From Mastigias papua (lineage: Eukaryota > Cnidaria > Scyphozoa > Rhizostomeae > Mastigiidae), in contig OZ025284.1 in the NCBI GenBank assembly GCA_964019165.1, positions 288,501-352,500 of the forward strand: a stretch of 64,000 nt of DNA. The letters run 5' to 3'. Positions 31,881 to 63,446 of the stretch are shown in pieces. Within the stretch, counting starts at the first letter, position 1; the number at the start of each line of letters is the position of its first letter. Position numbers and translations under genes: made by a program. The notes below the pieces were generated by a model, which did no database searches, was not told the origin of the DNA, and saw only the letters and a list, made by a program, of their open reading frames with translations.

Positions 31881-34800
31881 TTAGTTGGCATCTACGTCCA
31901 AAGTTAGATCCACTTTTGACATTTTCGTGCGTGTGGAACTACAGCCGCGTAAGCCAGCAATGAAAACTGATGGTTTTGGAACATTAGTCGAGTTATCACG
32001 CTTCGTTTGAGTCTCAACATTTCTATAATTGAAAGATGACAGCATTGAAAGATAAAGAAACAGCAAAAGTTAGAGAATTGCATTGAATCCTTTTCAGTTA
32101 TATATTGAATACAGAAAGGGCACAGCATGCCTTCTAACCACTTGGTTTCAATCCTTTTTACATGCCATTATATTGATAGTTAAAACAGATAAATTAGGCA
32201 TATCGTCAATCTACTGAATAACTTTTTTATCCTGTCATCTTAGTCGGTTCCTGGGAGAACATTCAAAACCATCGACACAGTTATTGCAAAGACTTTTGTG
32301 AATGAATATGCACATTTCGAACTAAAATACTGTAAAAATATTTTTGCAATTTGATAAATCGTCATGTCATATTAAAAAAAGTAAAAACTTACTTGGGTAG
32401 ATAGACTTGAGTATCATTATCTCTTTTGTAGTTGCTTAGGTCCGTTTGCATTGAATGTGTTAATTTTGTTCTCAAATTAGCCTGTAGATAAAATAAAATT
32501 TTTAAATGAACAGTAGCCATCGATTATCAGCCTCAAAATGTAGGTGATGATAAAATTAATGTGTCGATAAATTAATATATCGTATTTTAATGTTTCAAAG
32601 AATTACCAGCTTTATCGCTTTACGTCGTAATTCCCATTCGTTCCACTCATATGTTTTTACGATATTTGACTCCATGAAATGTGTATCAGTTTGAGTTCCA
32701 CAATCAGCTTTCTTCACAGGAGCTTCAATTAGTCCACCTGGAATTTTTCCCTGCAATGAAATTGATATATCAAGTGAGAAAATGTCATCATGACTCAGAG
32801 ATTCATTAATATTTGTTATTAATGGCCTAACGCCATTCCAGTCCGTAATTGTGAGTATGGTATGTAAACATTCTGGTATCGAAACCAGACATAATGTTTC
32901 CCTTTGCATTTGACGCCTGTCTAGCCTTGTTAAAGCAAATGTTTCAATGCTGCTTTAGAGGAACAGTATAAAGTGTGAGCTGGCTGTAATGATACGAAGC
33001 TGACTTTACCTTGGCGTAAGGTGTTATTGCAGCAAACTGTTTATGAAGCTCAAGCAGCTGAATCAATTCTGGTGATTTTTTTGCTCCTTCGGCCACCTTT
33101 TTGATGTAATATTCAGGTCTACTTGCAAAGTCATATGCAGATTCTGCATTCTTAAATGCGTGGTAATTGTCTTTGTAGAGTAAAACTCCAATCTCTGGGT
33201 TTGAAGGCAGAAGAAGCCGGTCGTTTTCTACAATACTTGTTGTGCAAAAGCCCTAAATCAGATTGAGGGTAGTATGAATTAGAAAATTACTAGTAAACCG
33301 TGGCAATGGAATATCAGATATAAGAATTACAGGAAACTGAGGAACGACATCATGAGAAATCTTTTCTAGAAAGTCAACAAATGAATTTTGTATATTGAAA
33401 ATCAGAGGTGATATATATTACCCTGTATTGAATTGGAAGTTTCTCGAAGTTTTTTGTAGTTTCCGGATATAGAACATCAATATCTTTGTTCGCAACACGT
33501 GAAATCACGATCCGATGTTCTTCAGAACCATACTATTAACGTAAAAAGAGATATCAACTATATTAGGATGGAGAACTTGCTTTTCTCTTAGTAATGACTA
33601 AGTGTCTAGAAAAGCACTTATTGAACGCCTGATTTAAAGAAAATAGAACATTAAAAACATCAATCGAGAAAACGATCATAAGATCTTACTTCTGTAATCC
33701 TTTCGTCGTCTGTTTTAACTTTGATATTTTTCAATAAATTGTCCAGAATTTCCTCATTGAACATATTATGACGAGCCTGTCAATTCAAACAATTATCGCT
33801 TAGATATATACAATTAAGTCATCATCATCATCTTTCGTGATATTTATTCAATATGTTTTCTCTATATGTAGATGTTTTAGATTCAACATTTTATCGGCGC
33901 AATGCCGATAGAAACAACTGCAGCTTTGTGCGACAATGCAAAATCAGAACCAAAGCTGATTGAAGGATTAGAAGTATAGAAATATGAAGTTACCTTACTG
34001 AATTGGTCGAGACTAGCAAATATGTTGCTGAGAACACTCAACAGGACCATTTCATCTTGAAAACCGGTCCATATGTGAGCAAGATTGATAAACTGGGGCT
34101 GAAATAGGAGAGATATGAATGAGGCAATAGAAAGGTCAAACAAATGCTTAGCATATGTGCCTCTTGTTGAGAACAATATAATTGCTATGCCGAGAAATGC
34201 TTTGATGCGTTCATGGACAGTGATGTTTTGTGTTCCTTAACTCTCTCCATATCGAAAGAAAACTAATAAATAGCAGTCATCAAATGAGTTCTTTTCACTT
34301 CATGTTTAGTTATACAGACCTTTTCATAATTTGCTAATAAATACCATATTTATTTTCGTATGATTTTGGGCGTGCCATATGGCAGGGCAAATCCTGCTTA
34401 AATTCCCTCTATCTAGAAGTCGTGCAAAATTAATTTTAAACAGTATCTTGTTGATATGTTCTTTGTTTGTTTAAGAAAATTTCTGGAGTCTTGCCATTGC
34501 TTTATAAAACAGAGATGATAATGCACTATTGTAACAAGTTGTTTACTGTCATGTCTATTCTATAGAATTGTAACTCATAAAGAGCATTGCATTTTTTAAT
34601 CAATCAGTTTTCTATTTCTATAGATTTCATTTATTTTGAAGGCCCAAGTCGTGCATTGAAAGCGGCTTGTCTTGTTATTTTCGGAAACAGTAATTCAAGG
34701 TAAGTGTTTCTTTTAACAAAAAAGCAGCAATCATGTAATTTTTAAATCGCAATGCCGTATTATTCATGTTGTGATTCCATCAAGATTAAACAAAACTGAA

Positions 34801-37800
34801 TGACAAAACTATAAAAAACTCGAAATGTTCACTCACATATACTTGTGATGTAGGGACAGCAGTTTTTGAGGCGACAGTCTCTTTCAGAGTTTCCATCCTT
34901 CCTGTGTATTGTGATTTCAGTGATTCAATTTGTGATTTGCAATTTTTGATATCATTCTATAGAGACAATCATCAATCATTATTCTCTCATAAAGCACTAG
35001 GAATACTTTTCCCTTTTACAGCCTTATCACAAATGGCAATCAATATTGAGAAATACATTAGTCTTTGTTGAAATAACTTCTTATTTGGTACTTCTTTAGT
35101 GTGCAATTTCAGGGAAAGGTCTTGGGGCGTACATAACAATGCCCCGAAAAAGGAACAAAGAGAAATATTACGTAGATAGAGAAATCGAAGAAGTTTATTA
35201 ATGTTAGATTCCATGTTAAAATGACTTACTACAATATATTTGAAAGATCGCTTGAATTCGCACCATATTTTGGCTCTCAATGTAGCCAATAGATGGGATT
35301 TATTTTGTAAATAAGCAATATGGATACATTACGGCTGTGGTTAGGTTTACAAGTATCGGCAATTATAGCACACTGAAAGAAAATTGCGAACAACTTTGTG
35401 ACGATAAGTGAATCCAAATAATATGTAGCCATAGAAGAAGGCATCTACAGTTTGGAGGCAACAGGGGCGACTGCATCCCCGTCCTCAACCAACAGGGACT
35501 ATGAGTGAGATGTGTCCTTTTCATCAAAATCATTTATTTTCATCGCAAATGGACAGTTAGTGACTTAAATTGCCTTCATGCACACCTTCAGTCCTTGACA
35601 AGTATGACATGTAGACAATAAAATCATATACAATATGACACATGGCATCGAAGTCACATCCTTGATGCCCTGTAAAAAGACTTCCCCTTTAATTTTCATG
35701 TGCATGCTTTCGTGGTTCAACAAATGCATAAAAGCTAGCATTTTTTAAAACTCCCTGACACTTACCAGGAGTAAGTTGAGGAATGCTTCATGCTGCCTTC
35801 CATTTATGTGAATGTCTCTGACTACACCCCAGTCGACGTCAAACCCAAGCTTTTGCAACTCATTGGAGTTTTCAAGAATACCTTAAGAATTTTGCATACA
35901 TATTATTCAAGCAGACATGCAACTTTCTGTATCAAGTCGAAAATTAACAGTGCTGACACGAAAATGAAGGCTTGGACATTCTATCTAGTAAACGAATGTC
36001 ATACGTGTGAAGTCATAAAGGAATGACATACCTGTGAAGTCATAAATGCCAGCAGAAACACTGTTGTATTCATCTTGAACATTATCAATTGTCGAAGGAA
36101 CAGCTTCCCCGAGTATTGCGGGCACTGTAAAATGACAGTGAGGTTAGATTGATTACCATTTGAAATGACTTGACAGACTGATAACATTTGATGCCCTCAT
36201 GGACATTTGATGCCCTGATGTAACAACAGTAATCAACAGAAACTATACAGTACAGCATGGTGAGGCATGTAACCAGTTTTGTCAATGTTACCGAGATATG
36301 TTTAATGTAAGGAGCTCTTGAAAGGCACATAAGAAATCAAGAACAAATTAAGAAATGTATGCATGCAAGAGAATAGCACAATTTTCCATTCTTAGTGACT
36401 GTTTTTGAAAGCAAGAAAGACCAAAGGCCTCTGCAAGCTTTTTTTAGCAGACTCTCCAGAGTATCAAATGCCAGCATAATTTTTGTAGTAAAGCCTACCA
36501 AACTATTTACCCAGTTGTGCAGTTGGCTGCGCCAAATATGAATGGTATTGTTTTGGAATATGTTTTGGCATTTTCATTTGAACAATCATGCAGTTATTAC
36601 TGTCATGGATGTTGGCCACAAAGGTTTCAGAAGAGCTTTGGACATGCTAGTTTTTTAAAGGAGGTCCTTTGTTTTTTATCACTGTTAGCATATGTCAGAG
36701 TACTGTTTTTGTACTACTAGGATACAAAAAATTCACTCCAAGTTTTTCTGAGAATTTGCAATTATCTTTTGTCAAAAAATTTTGGGATAAAAACAGCCCC
36801 CTTTGTTTCCATACTGAGTTAACAAGATGTATATTGAAAAGCACCAAGGAAATATCATTAGTGGTAATTCCATAAAAAATCTTTCCATTCGTATTAAATT
36901 CTTTTCACTTCTTGTTTCATGGAAGCATTAGTACCTTTAAAATTACAACTTACAATCATCAATTCCTTCTCCACCCTTTCCACATTCCTTGTTAAAAAGT
37001 CGAATTCCTGATGTAATGAGAGCAAGCTCTATCATTTGCCTTTCTTTGTCCTTTTTGATGAGAGACATGAATTTCCCCAATTCTGTTTGAGGAAATACAC
37101 TTTGCAATGCAGCTGAAAATGACATTGTGTTCACATTAGATTACTATCCTGTTGATATAAGTAGAAGTATAGAAAGTATTTGAAAGGTGGAGAGGTACGG
37201 GAGTTGAAAGGCATTTAAGCTACACCCTGTATTTTAACCCTTTAACAACCAAGGGGTCTATATATGTACCACTAACCATAAGTGATCATGAACTGCTTTT
37301 TGTTCATCTACTCAGGGTAAAATGAGGTATCAACAGACTTGAAGTAGAATGAGATTAATGCATATATGTCTGTATTTATCACCTATAGTGTGGAGCACAC
37401 TTCACTGTGATGTAATGCAAATGCCAAATACATCAAGAATTATCATCGGCCCTTGAATGGTTAAGAGCCACACCCAAGAATATCAAAGGAGAGAGGGGTG
37501 CATTTAGGAAAGAGAGAACATACAAAATGTTTGTTTTCTTGAGAATGGATGAAATGAGATGCACTCCTTGTCATTGTGCTGGGATGTTGTTCACAGTTCT
37601 ATCTTCAGGTGAAGGGAACATAGTAGCAAATGTTTTACAAATTTGCAAGCATTGGGGTGGGTGTACCCCAAATGCACAACATATGATGCTGGGTACTAAA
37701 ATTTGCACTCATAGCTCAAATAGGAACAATTATTACAAGACATTTAAGAGATGGTAGCACACAGAGAATGAGAATATATTTCAACCCCTACATGGAGCAC

Positions 37801-39786
37801 AAAGCATGTCAGTGGGATTTGGCAACATCAGATCACATCAGCAGGAGCAAACAGCACATGCACCAACAACAATAATGGAAGGGATGATAAATCATTGTGC
37901 TCAGATTATGTCATTGGGAAGTATGTAAATAGATATGTTAATAATATTTTTTAATCGTATGATAACTTATAATTACATACAATGGGAAGATCAAAATTTT
38001 ATGTTTCTACTGCACAGTGCAATATAATTTTATACAATAATTGGTAAAGTTATCAACCTGTTGCTTCCCTGACAGCTGCAATATCAGTTGGAGATCCAAG
38101 CCCTGATCTCAGAAGAATGTATGATACAATCTTTCTGTACAGACCTTAAAAATATTTCAGATAATGTCACATGATAATCACAAAAAATATTACTTCATAA
38201 ATTCAACATGAATGTTCAAAGACAATAAATATATCATAGAAAGCCATTTATCTTCATGTCATTTAATTTGTTTCTTTTTTAAAATGGGCATTATATCACT
38301 AAAATTAGTTTTGCTTATAAATTGCATTTATTGAGATCAACTTCAGGACTGTGTTTATGGTAAAATTGCCATGTAATTCCAATTAGAACCACAGGCAAAG
38401 TCTATGACACAAAGTTGAAATGACTGTTTATCAAAGCATCACCTTTATTTGCTCTTTTTTGTTGATAAAGCTCAATTCTGGCTTTGTAAACTAAACTAGT
38501 AACTGCTCTAGCACTCTTGTCACTCATTCTGTTCTAACACATTCTGTCATAGTTTCTCTTAGATACATAATTTTCTATTTATTTCAAGCCAGACAACATT
38601 TAATGTAAAGAATGAGCAGTCATTTTCCCCACTGATCAAGATTATCAAAATATTCAATTTACAAAAACTGCCCCAAATAGTACTCTTTTTCTCATGTGCT
38701 GATGCTTTACATTTCATCCAATGCAGCAGAATGTACTCACCCTCTAGTTCTTCTCTGGTCCTTGCTCTACAGTCTGTTATCTCTCTTGCTATTGGCTGCA
38801 GTCTCATCTCTAGAACTCTCCTATGCTCCTCCAGAAAGTCAACTCTGCTTGTATAATTCATATCAAAGTAAACTTGCATTTTGATTGTATCAAGGGCAGC
38901 ATCATTCTCATTTAGTAGCCTGGCCACACAAATCTGAAATTAATACCAGTTTAACTGTTAACATTTCATTAGCATATTTAAATCATTAGCATTTCTTTCA
39001 CTCCTTTCTTTATTTGATAAACCTAAATTATTTTCTGGATTTATTGCAGCTGGCTGTCAATGCCAGAAGATTTATTCTGGATGCATCGCACAGCAGCTTC
39101 ATCTGTTAGGTAATGTGATGGTTTGTTTCGAAATTTTATCAGTGATTTAGAATGTGTATAAGTAATATAAAATGTGCAAAATTGCAAACCGTTATAAGCC
39201 TTTTGACGTCATCTTTTGTCAGTGTTCTATCCACATTAAAACCATTGTCAGGATCCAAAACAGCTGCTTTCACCTGAAATATCAAATCTTAATTTGAAAA
39301 ACGCGTCTTGTACCACCTAGATCATCATGTGAAACACAAAGATTATAGGCTTTCAACTCTATCTGCATGTTTACTTTATTCTTAAGGCTGTTGACAGGAC
39401 AATGAAGACTCAACTAATATGAACTTGGGGAGGAAATCATCATCCGGGATTTATTCGACAACCAAGCATGTGTACTACATGCAAAACCGTTGATTTACTT
39501 TGCAGATGGTGTTGTTGTCAAATACCATATACATGAAAATCATGACAATATTGCTATACATAGTAGGTGTATTTGGTTGTAACTTTCCCATAAACATTGA
39601 TGAGTCCACATGCCAAGGGCGTACCAACATCACACGAAAGCAACATTAATGAATTGACAATTTAGCACGAATAATTACCATGAAAGCAACAAGTGTTTCT
39701 GAGACAACTTGATGTCTGTTTGCGCATTCTTGCGCGATTTCTCTGATTATATTTTTTATTACACTTTCAGCTTGAGCTCGCGACAT
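31881..39786 (-). CDS. CFAP206: Cilia- and flagella-associated protein 206
   Basis: Fifteen exons on the minus strand, in transcript order: 39679-39786, 39190-39273, 38741-38933, 38058-38144, 36954-37112, 36032-36124, 35766-35881, 34837-34956, 33994-34098, 33690-33776, 33422-33532, 33010-33252, 32607-32750, 32393-32481, 31881-32022. They give 627 codons (626 aa; human 622) with all phases matching. CFAP206 (FAP206) is an axonemal protein at the base of radial spoke 2 and is needed for motile-cilium function. Recognised by strong collinear similarity: AQAESVIKNIIREIAQEC at the start, VLDPDNGFNVDRTL, QVYFDMNYTSRVDFLEEHRR, YILLRSGLGSPTDI, FPQTELGKF, NKECGKGGEGIDDLPAIL, TYEWNEWELRRKAIKL, and FIAGLRG near the C-terminus. 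Three TQT/MQT-type motifs lie in the last three exons. The start is the only upstream Met, at the family's usual position. Confidence 0.96.
35994..36046 (-). repeat. 27-bp tandem duplication of an exon end plus splice donor in CFAP206
   Basis: Two adjacent 26-bp copies (35994-36019 and 36021-36046) differ at two positions. Each carries the codons for YDFT followed by a gtatg donor on the minus strand. The modelled exon 6 ends at 36032 in the upstream copy; use of the second donor would lengthen the exon by 27 nt in frame. Confidence 0.85.
37229..37465. repeat. Possible TTAA-flanked MITE remnant, CFAP206 intron
   Basis: TTAA followed by CCCTTTAACAACCAAGG at the left, and GGCCCTTGAATGG followed by TTAA at the right, about 235 bp apart. 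The TTAA flanks and CCC-type ends recall piggyBac-related elements, but the ends match each other only weakly. Low confidence. Confidence 0.3.
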
Positions 39787-40203
39787 ATTTTGTTTACAAA
39801 ATGGAGTCTCATGTCTTTATTGATATCACTATAGCTACGTCTTTCAGAAAGAGGTCACAATGAAAAAGAGGCTCGGATGTTGTACCTCGAAAATTCAAAC
39901 CTTGTTTGCAAGTCAAAAGTCATGTGATGGAAACAAAAGGTGCATATAATGTTTGTTTTGAGCCAAATATATACTATTATATCACGAAGGAAATCTAAAT
40001 TAAAATTATAACTTGTTTGTTCATGTAATCTTTACGAATGGTTAGTTATTAATTCAAGCTGAGATGTGGCCGGTCATCGACTTTTGAATAATCAAAATTG
40101 AAAACCCAACATATAGATCATTGCACAAACGAAATGGCATAGATACCTTACATGAATTGGAACAAGTTTTGCATAAAATAAGTATGTGGCTATTAGCAAA
40201 TCA
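39787..40203. promoter_or_regulatory. Presumed bidirectional promoter, CFAP206 (-) / JAKMIP-like (+)
   Basis: The two start codons face away from each other across 417 bp, so both 5' UTRs and core promoters must fit here unless further non-coding exons exist. No X-box, the RFX site common at ciliary genes, could be read with confidence. The call rests on geometry, not on motifs. Confidence 0.5.
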
Positions 40204-59631
<19,428 letters not shown>

Positions 59632-61085
59632 GTTTGTAGAAAAATTATTCTATGTTATTCTGGTCAGCCTTATTTGAACTTGGTATTGCCATTTTAATAC
59701 CGTGCTATAAAGTCTGTTGTGTAATCTATTTATTCTTTACCGGTAAACAGCCTACTGATTGATGCAGTTCATATGCATATCTCACTACTCCGCAGAGGAC
59801 GATAAACGTTCACCGTTGAGAGAGTCAGGATATATGGACTGGTCAGAGCCAATAATAGTGGGAAGTTGAAATGGAAGTGCATGTGCTTTGACTTGCGTCA
59901 CTTATTCTATAGGCATAAAGTAAAATGAACGGTTGGGACAAAGCCTCTCTTGAAATGTTAAAGAGGGGAAGGCCTGCACTAGAATGTAAGATCAGCGTAG
60001 TAAGCAATTTTTAGAAGATTTTGTCCATCCACATTCAATCTTGGCTATATGTACGTTATTTACATATTGATGTTGACAATACTTTTTAAGCTTGTTGTTC
60101 TACTTTTCTCTTCCACCCCCTCCCCCTCCCCACGGTTGAATAAATGTAATTCTGTGGCTTTGATAATTTGATTTTCACTAGTAAAATCAGCAAAACTGAT
60201 AGATTAGCTAATTCTTAGAATGATTTTTATTACTCATCGTGTATTCAGCCATTTTATTTTGTTTTTTTTCTTTTTTGTTTTTCCATACAAGATGCTTTCT
60301 CGCCGATTCTAAGTTATATTTGAACCATATATGTGTTTCAATATCACTATCTTAACCAATGCACATAATTCTCCTGCTAATTAATCTACGGTTTCTGCTG
60401 ACAGAATTGTCTTTTTCAATACAGTCTCCTAACCGTTTTTCTGAGCTCCCCACACCCCCCAATTTAGCTCCTTCATCCCCGCTTCTGCTAATGCAGTCTC
60501 CTAATCTTTGTTCTGAAGCCCCCAATTTAGCGCCTTTATCCTCGCTTCTGCTATTGCACATCACCACTCTTTTTCATGAAGCCTCTAATTTAATTCCTTC
60601 ATCAATGATTGCTACCTGCTTGTGTTCTATTGTAAATCAATCTTTGCATATAATACATTCCTTGCGGCATAGCAAGTTAATTCCATCTGTTTTCTTCCAT
60701 CAAATCATTTTATTATCTTACGTTAAAGGCATGAATGTCCATTGGCTTTTGGATATCTTTTTAATTTGATCAGGTATAAACAGTTGACCATCGGAAAGGT
60801 GGTCAAATAAGACTCCAAATACCACAAAACACAGACAAATTTGCTAAATGTCATTCACATTTATGCATTTTTCAGCTTTGCAGTTTTCTTTTCATCTTTT
60901 ATTAATATCTTTATTATTATGGCTTTCTTGTTTTTTTTATTGAATTCATTTGACGTCGATTTCTCAATATATTCCATGGCTAAATGTTAATTACATTTTT
61001 GAGTCTTTTCAAGATGTTCTTTGCTTTTCTGCTAAATTTATATTGCTAATGTTCCTGTTCGGAAAGATTGCTTGCCTCATGCACA

Positions 61086-61158
61086 GATATCAATTTCTTA
61101 TATATAATATCAATTTCTTATGTATAATATTAATTTCTTATAAATAATATCAATTTCT
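61086..61158. repeat. 20-bp tandem repeat, four copies
   Basis: Four units of ATATCAATTTCTTATATATA type with single-base changes. Confidence 0.85.
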
Positions 61159-61266
61159 TTCCACATCTATCTCACATCATTTCAAACTCTCTCCAATCAT
61201 TCCGAGTTTTATAAACTGTGTTTGAATTTATGCGTTCAACTGTTGCTCTAAAGGAGCACCTATGAG

Positions 61267-61455
61267 CAGAAAGACATGGAAAAATTTAGTTTGAAGTTGA
61301 CACGAATGCATACACATTTACACTTGAATGACCACCGAAATATTTGTCTGTGTTCTTTTTATGAAAAACCTAATAGCAAGGAATTTTTTATTTCATTTGA
61401 CAATCTGATTACGATAAAATCATTGATACTTTGTGGAAGTTTCATTACGCAATAA
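61267..61455 (+). CDS. Candidate last exon of the JAKMIP-like gene
   Basis: An open frame from an AG at 61265-61266 (or 61268-61269) runs 62-63 codons to TAA at 61453-61455 and is in phase 0, as exon 27 requires. Its first 20 residues continue the heptad-like pattern of the exon 27 end, and AATAAA overlaps the stop codon (61451-61456). The acceptor has a poor pyrimidine tract and the distal residues are not convincing, so this is one option only. Confidence 0.3.
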   Translation, partial: QKDMEKFSLKLTRMHTHLHLNDHRNICLCSFYEKPNSKEFFISFDNLITIKSLILCGSFITQ

Positions 61456-62348
61456 AATAAGATATTTTGACGTCATTTCTTCTGAAGGTTTTGTATTTCT
61501 ATATATCATATGGGTTACAGATGTGTGACGCCATTTCAAAACATTTTCTTCAAGTTGTGCGTGTGGATATTGTTACAAAATCTGTCTTCGTAAATCTCCA
61601 CTTTTGGTGTTTGTGATAAGAGAATATTAAAGGGATGAAAACATTGAGGAAGGTTCAAGTTTCAAAAGGGGGAATGAGGAATTTATTCCGCTGCATTTTA
61701 TGTGCAATTCATCCACCTGCATTGCAAGGAGGAAAGCGTAAGATGAATTCTCAAGGTTCTAATTTTGCCGGAATTAGCATGCTAATTGTTTTTCATCTGA
61801 ATGAGTTTAAATTAAAAGGTAATTTGGCCAGATGCCGAATTTCCCATTCTTTATTTGTGGTTTTGACGATTTGTTGTGTAATTTCGTAATTTCAAAAGAA
61901 ACTGTATTTGAGCACAATTTTGATACACATGAGCAAGCATGAATCGTTCGAATACTTTTTATTCCAAACAGATCCAAAATTCAGTGTATTTGCTGTTGTT
62001 GTATTTTGTTGTTGTTGTCGCTTTCATTGAAAACAAATGGTCATTCATGAGTTGTGAGACCGATGTCTGATGTCGTTACTACGCAACAAATGTGCCATTT
62101 CAATCGAGGCTTGGTAGGCCAACACCCGCACTTTCCTTTCATTAATTATTCAAGCGCTTCCCTTGGTTGTTAATTATTCAAAGCTATTGTTTCACGTTGT
62201 TTGACTTGGGAGTACCTTAGGGTTATATTATGGTGCTCAATAACTGATAGTATGGTATGCAGATTGGTGTTAAAGGGGAACTTTCTAAAGTTTGTCATCT
62301 GTTAAGATCCACCTTCTTTGTTGGAATATAGCAGGCAAAGTCTCAGTT

Positions 62349-63446
62349 ATGTCCAGCTCCTATTATTCGAGACGGTTACGTTACGGAAATAATACATACA
62401 ATGATGGAGGCTATGTTTCTGATGGAGGCTACCATGTACATAAGTCAACCTCTCGTTTGAACAAGTCTCGCTCAGTAGAAGACCTCACATCTGCAAGGCC
62501 TAATGTTTCAAATACCATAGGTTCTCTGTCTTCAAGATCATTGGCTGATGTCTATGGTTCAACCTCTGCAAGACGGAATCGCTTCTCATCAGATTCAAAG
62601 CCCAATCGATTATCTGATGGACCAACTGGTTATATCAGAGAAGACATAGATGGCAGATATGGTCGTACATATGGAAGCCGTGAAAGCATAGCTGATCTGG
62701 CTAGAAATAATTCATTTGATCGCCGTTTCTCTGATGCAAAACGAGGTGTTAGTTTCAGAAGAGGTGAGATTAATGGAGGCACTCTAACCATAGGTGAAGT
62801 GTCCCGGCCTTCCGATAAGTATCGACGAGATTCTTCTAATCAGGTTAAATACAGAATTTCTGGTGAGATTATTCGAGATAGTTCATCTGCCGATGATATT
62901 AGAGGCTACTACAGTGATACAGGTCTTCTGAGCCAAGGTCGTAAGGATGATATTGGATATGAAAGTGAAAAGCCATATGGTTCAAAATCAAGTCCTTCAC
63001 GACGTAATATGCAAAGCCAACAACGTGAAGACAGGCCTGTCAATTGGCGTTCAAGATCACTTGGAAGGAGCGAACATGATGGAGATCTTGAATCAGAGAG
63101 GCTGCGAAAGGGAAGTGGTCCATCAGGTTATGATGGTAGAGACCATGATGCGGAGGACCAAAGAAGGCGAAATTTAGCTCCTGGCCAAAGAAGGCATCCC
63201 AGCGACAGAGATAACTTACCTAGTGAGTCGTTTAAACCTCGCTCTAGAAGTCCAAGCCCAATACGTCGATCAACTTCTGGATTGTCGGGGAAATTAGGCT
63301 CGCCTAGTAGAAGAATGAGGAAAAGCCCCAGTATGTCAATGGATCCAGGGAACAATGGAGACCTAAGTGGTGCAGCAGTTTTCCCTGTTTGTAGTCGGTG
63401 GCCAAACTGTACGGTTTGCTCCATTGATATCCCTAATTCTCAAGTT
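62349..63446 (+). CDS. First recognised coding exon of an Arg/Ser-rich protein (3' partial)
   Basis: A 366-codon open exon starts at an ATG (62349) that follows a likely acceptor at 62330-62333 (tatagcag), and ends at a good donor GTGAGT at 63447; the continuation lies outside the window. The protein is basic, Ser/Arg/Gly-rich and probably disordered. It holds a repeated motif: SRSVEDL, SRSLADVYG, RESIADLA and SADDIRG, about 25-60 residues apart. It also has an RSRSPSPIRRS segment near the middle-end, and ends in FPVCSRWPNCTVCSID, a compact C-x5-C-x2-C cluster. I do not recognise the family. It could also be a distal part of the JAKMIP-like gene, whose N-terminus has similar SEPNIAD and SKSLGDI motifs, but phase and distance do not settle this. 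Confidence 0.75.

Larger units (their letters stand above)
59632..62348. other. Undefined region after the JAKMIP-like exon 27
   Basis: The JAKMIP-like gene may end in one of two ways here. Read-through of the donor at 59632 gives 21 more residues and a TAA at 59695-59697. Alternatively a spliced last exon begins near 61267 with QKDMEKFSLKLTRMHTHLHL and ends at TAA 61453-61455, overlapping an AATAAA. The rest (59700-61250 and 61460-62290) shows no supported gene. Confidence 0.4.

Noticed and set aside
40186..40203. Upstream GTG start for the JAKMIP-like protein
   Set aside because: Animal genes start at ATG; an in-frame stop lies just upstream and the ATG at 40204 is available.
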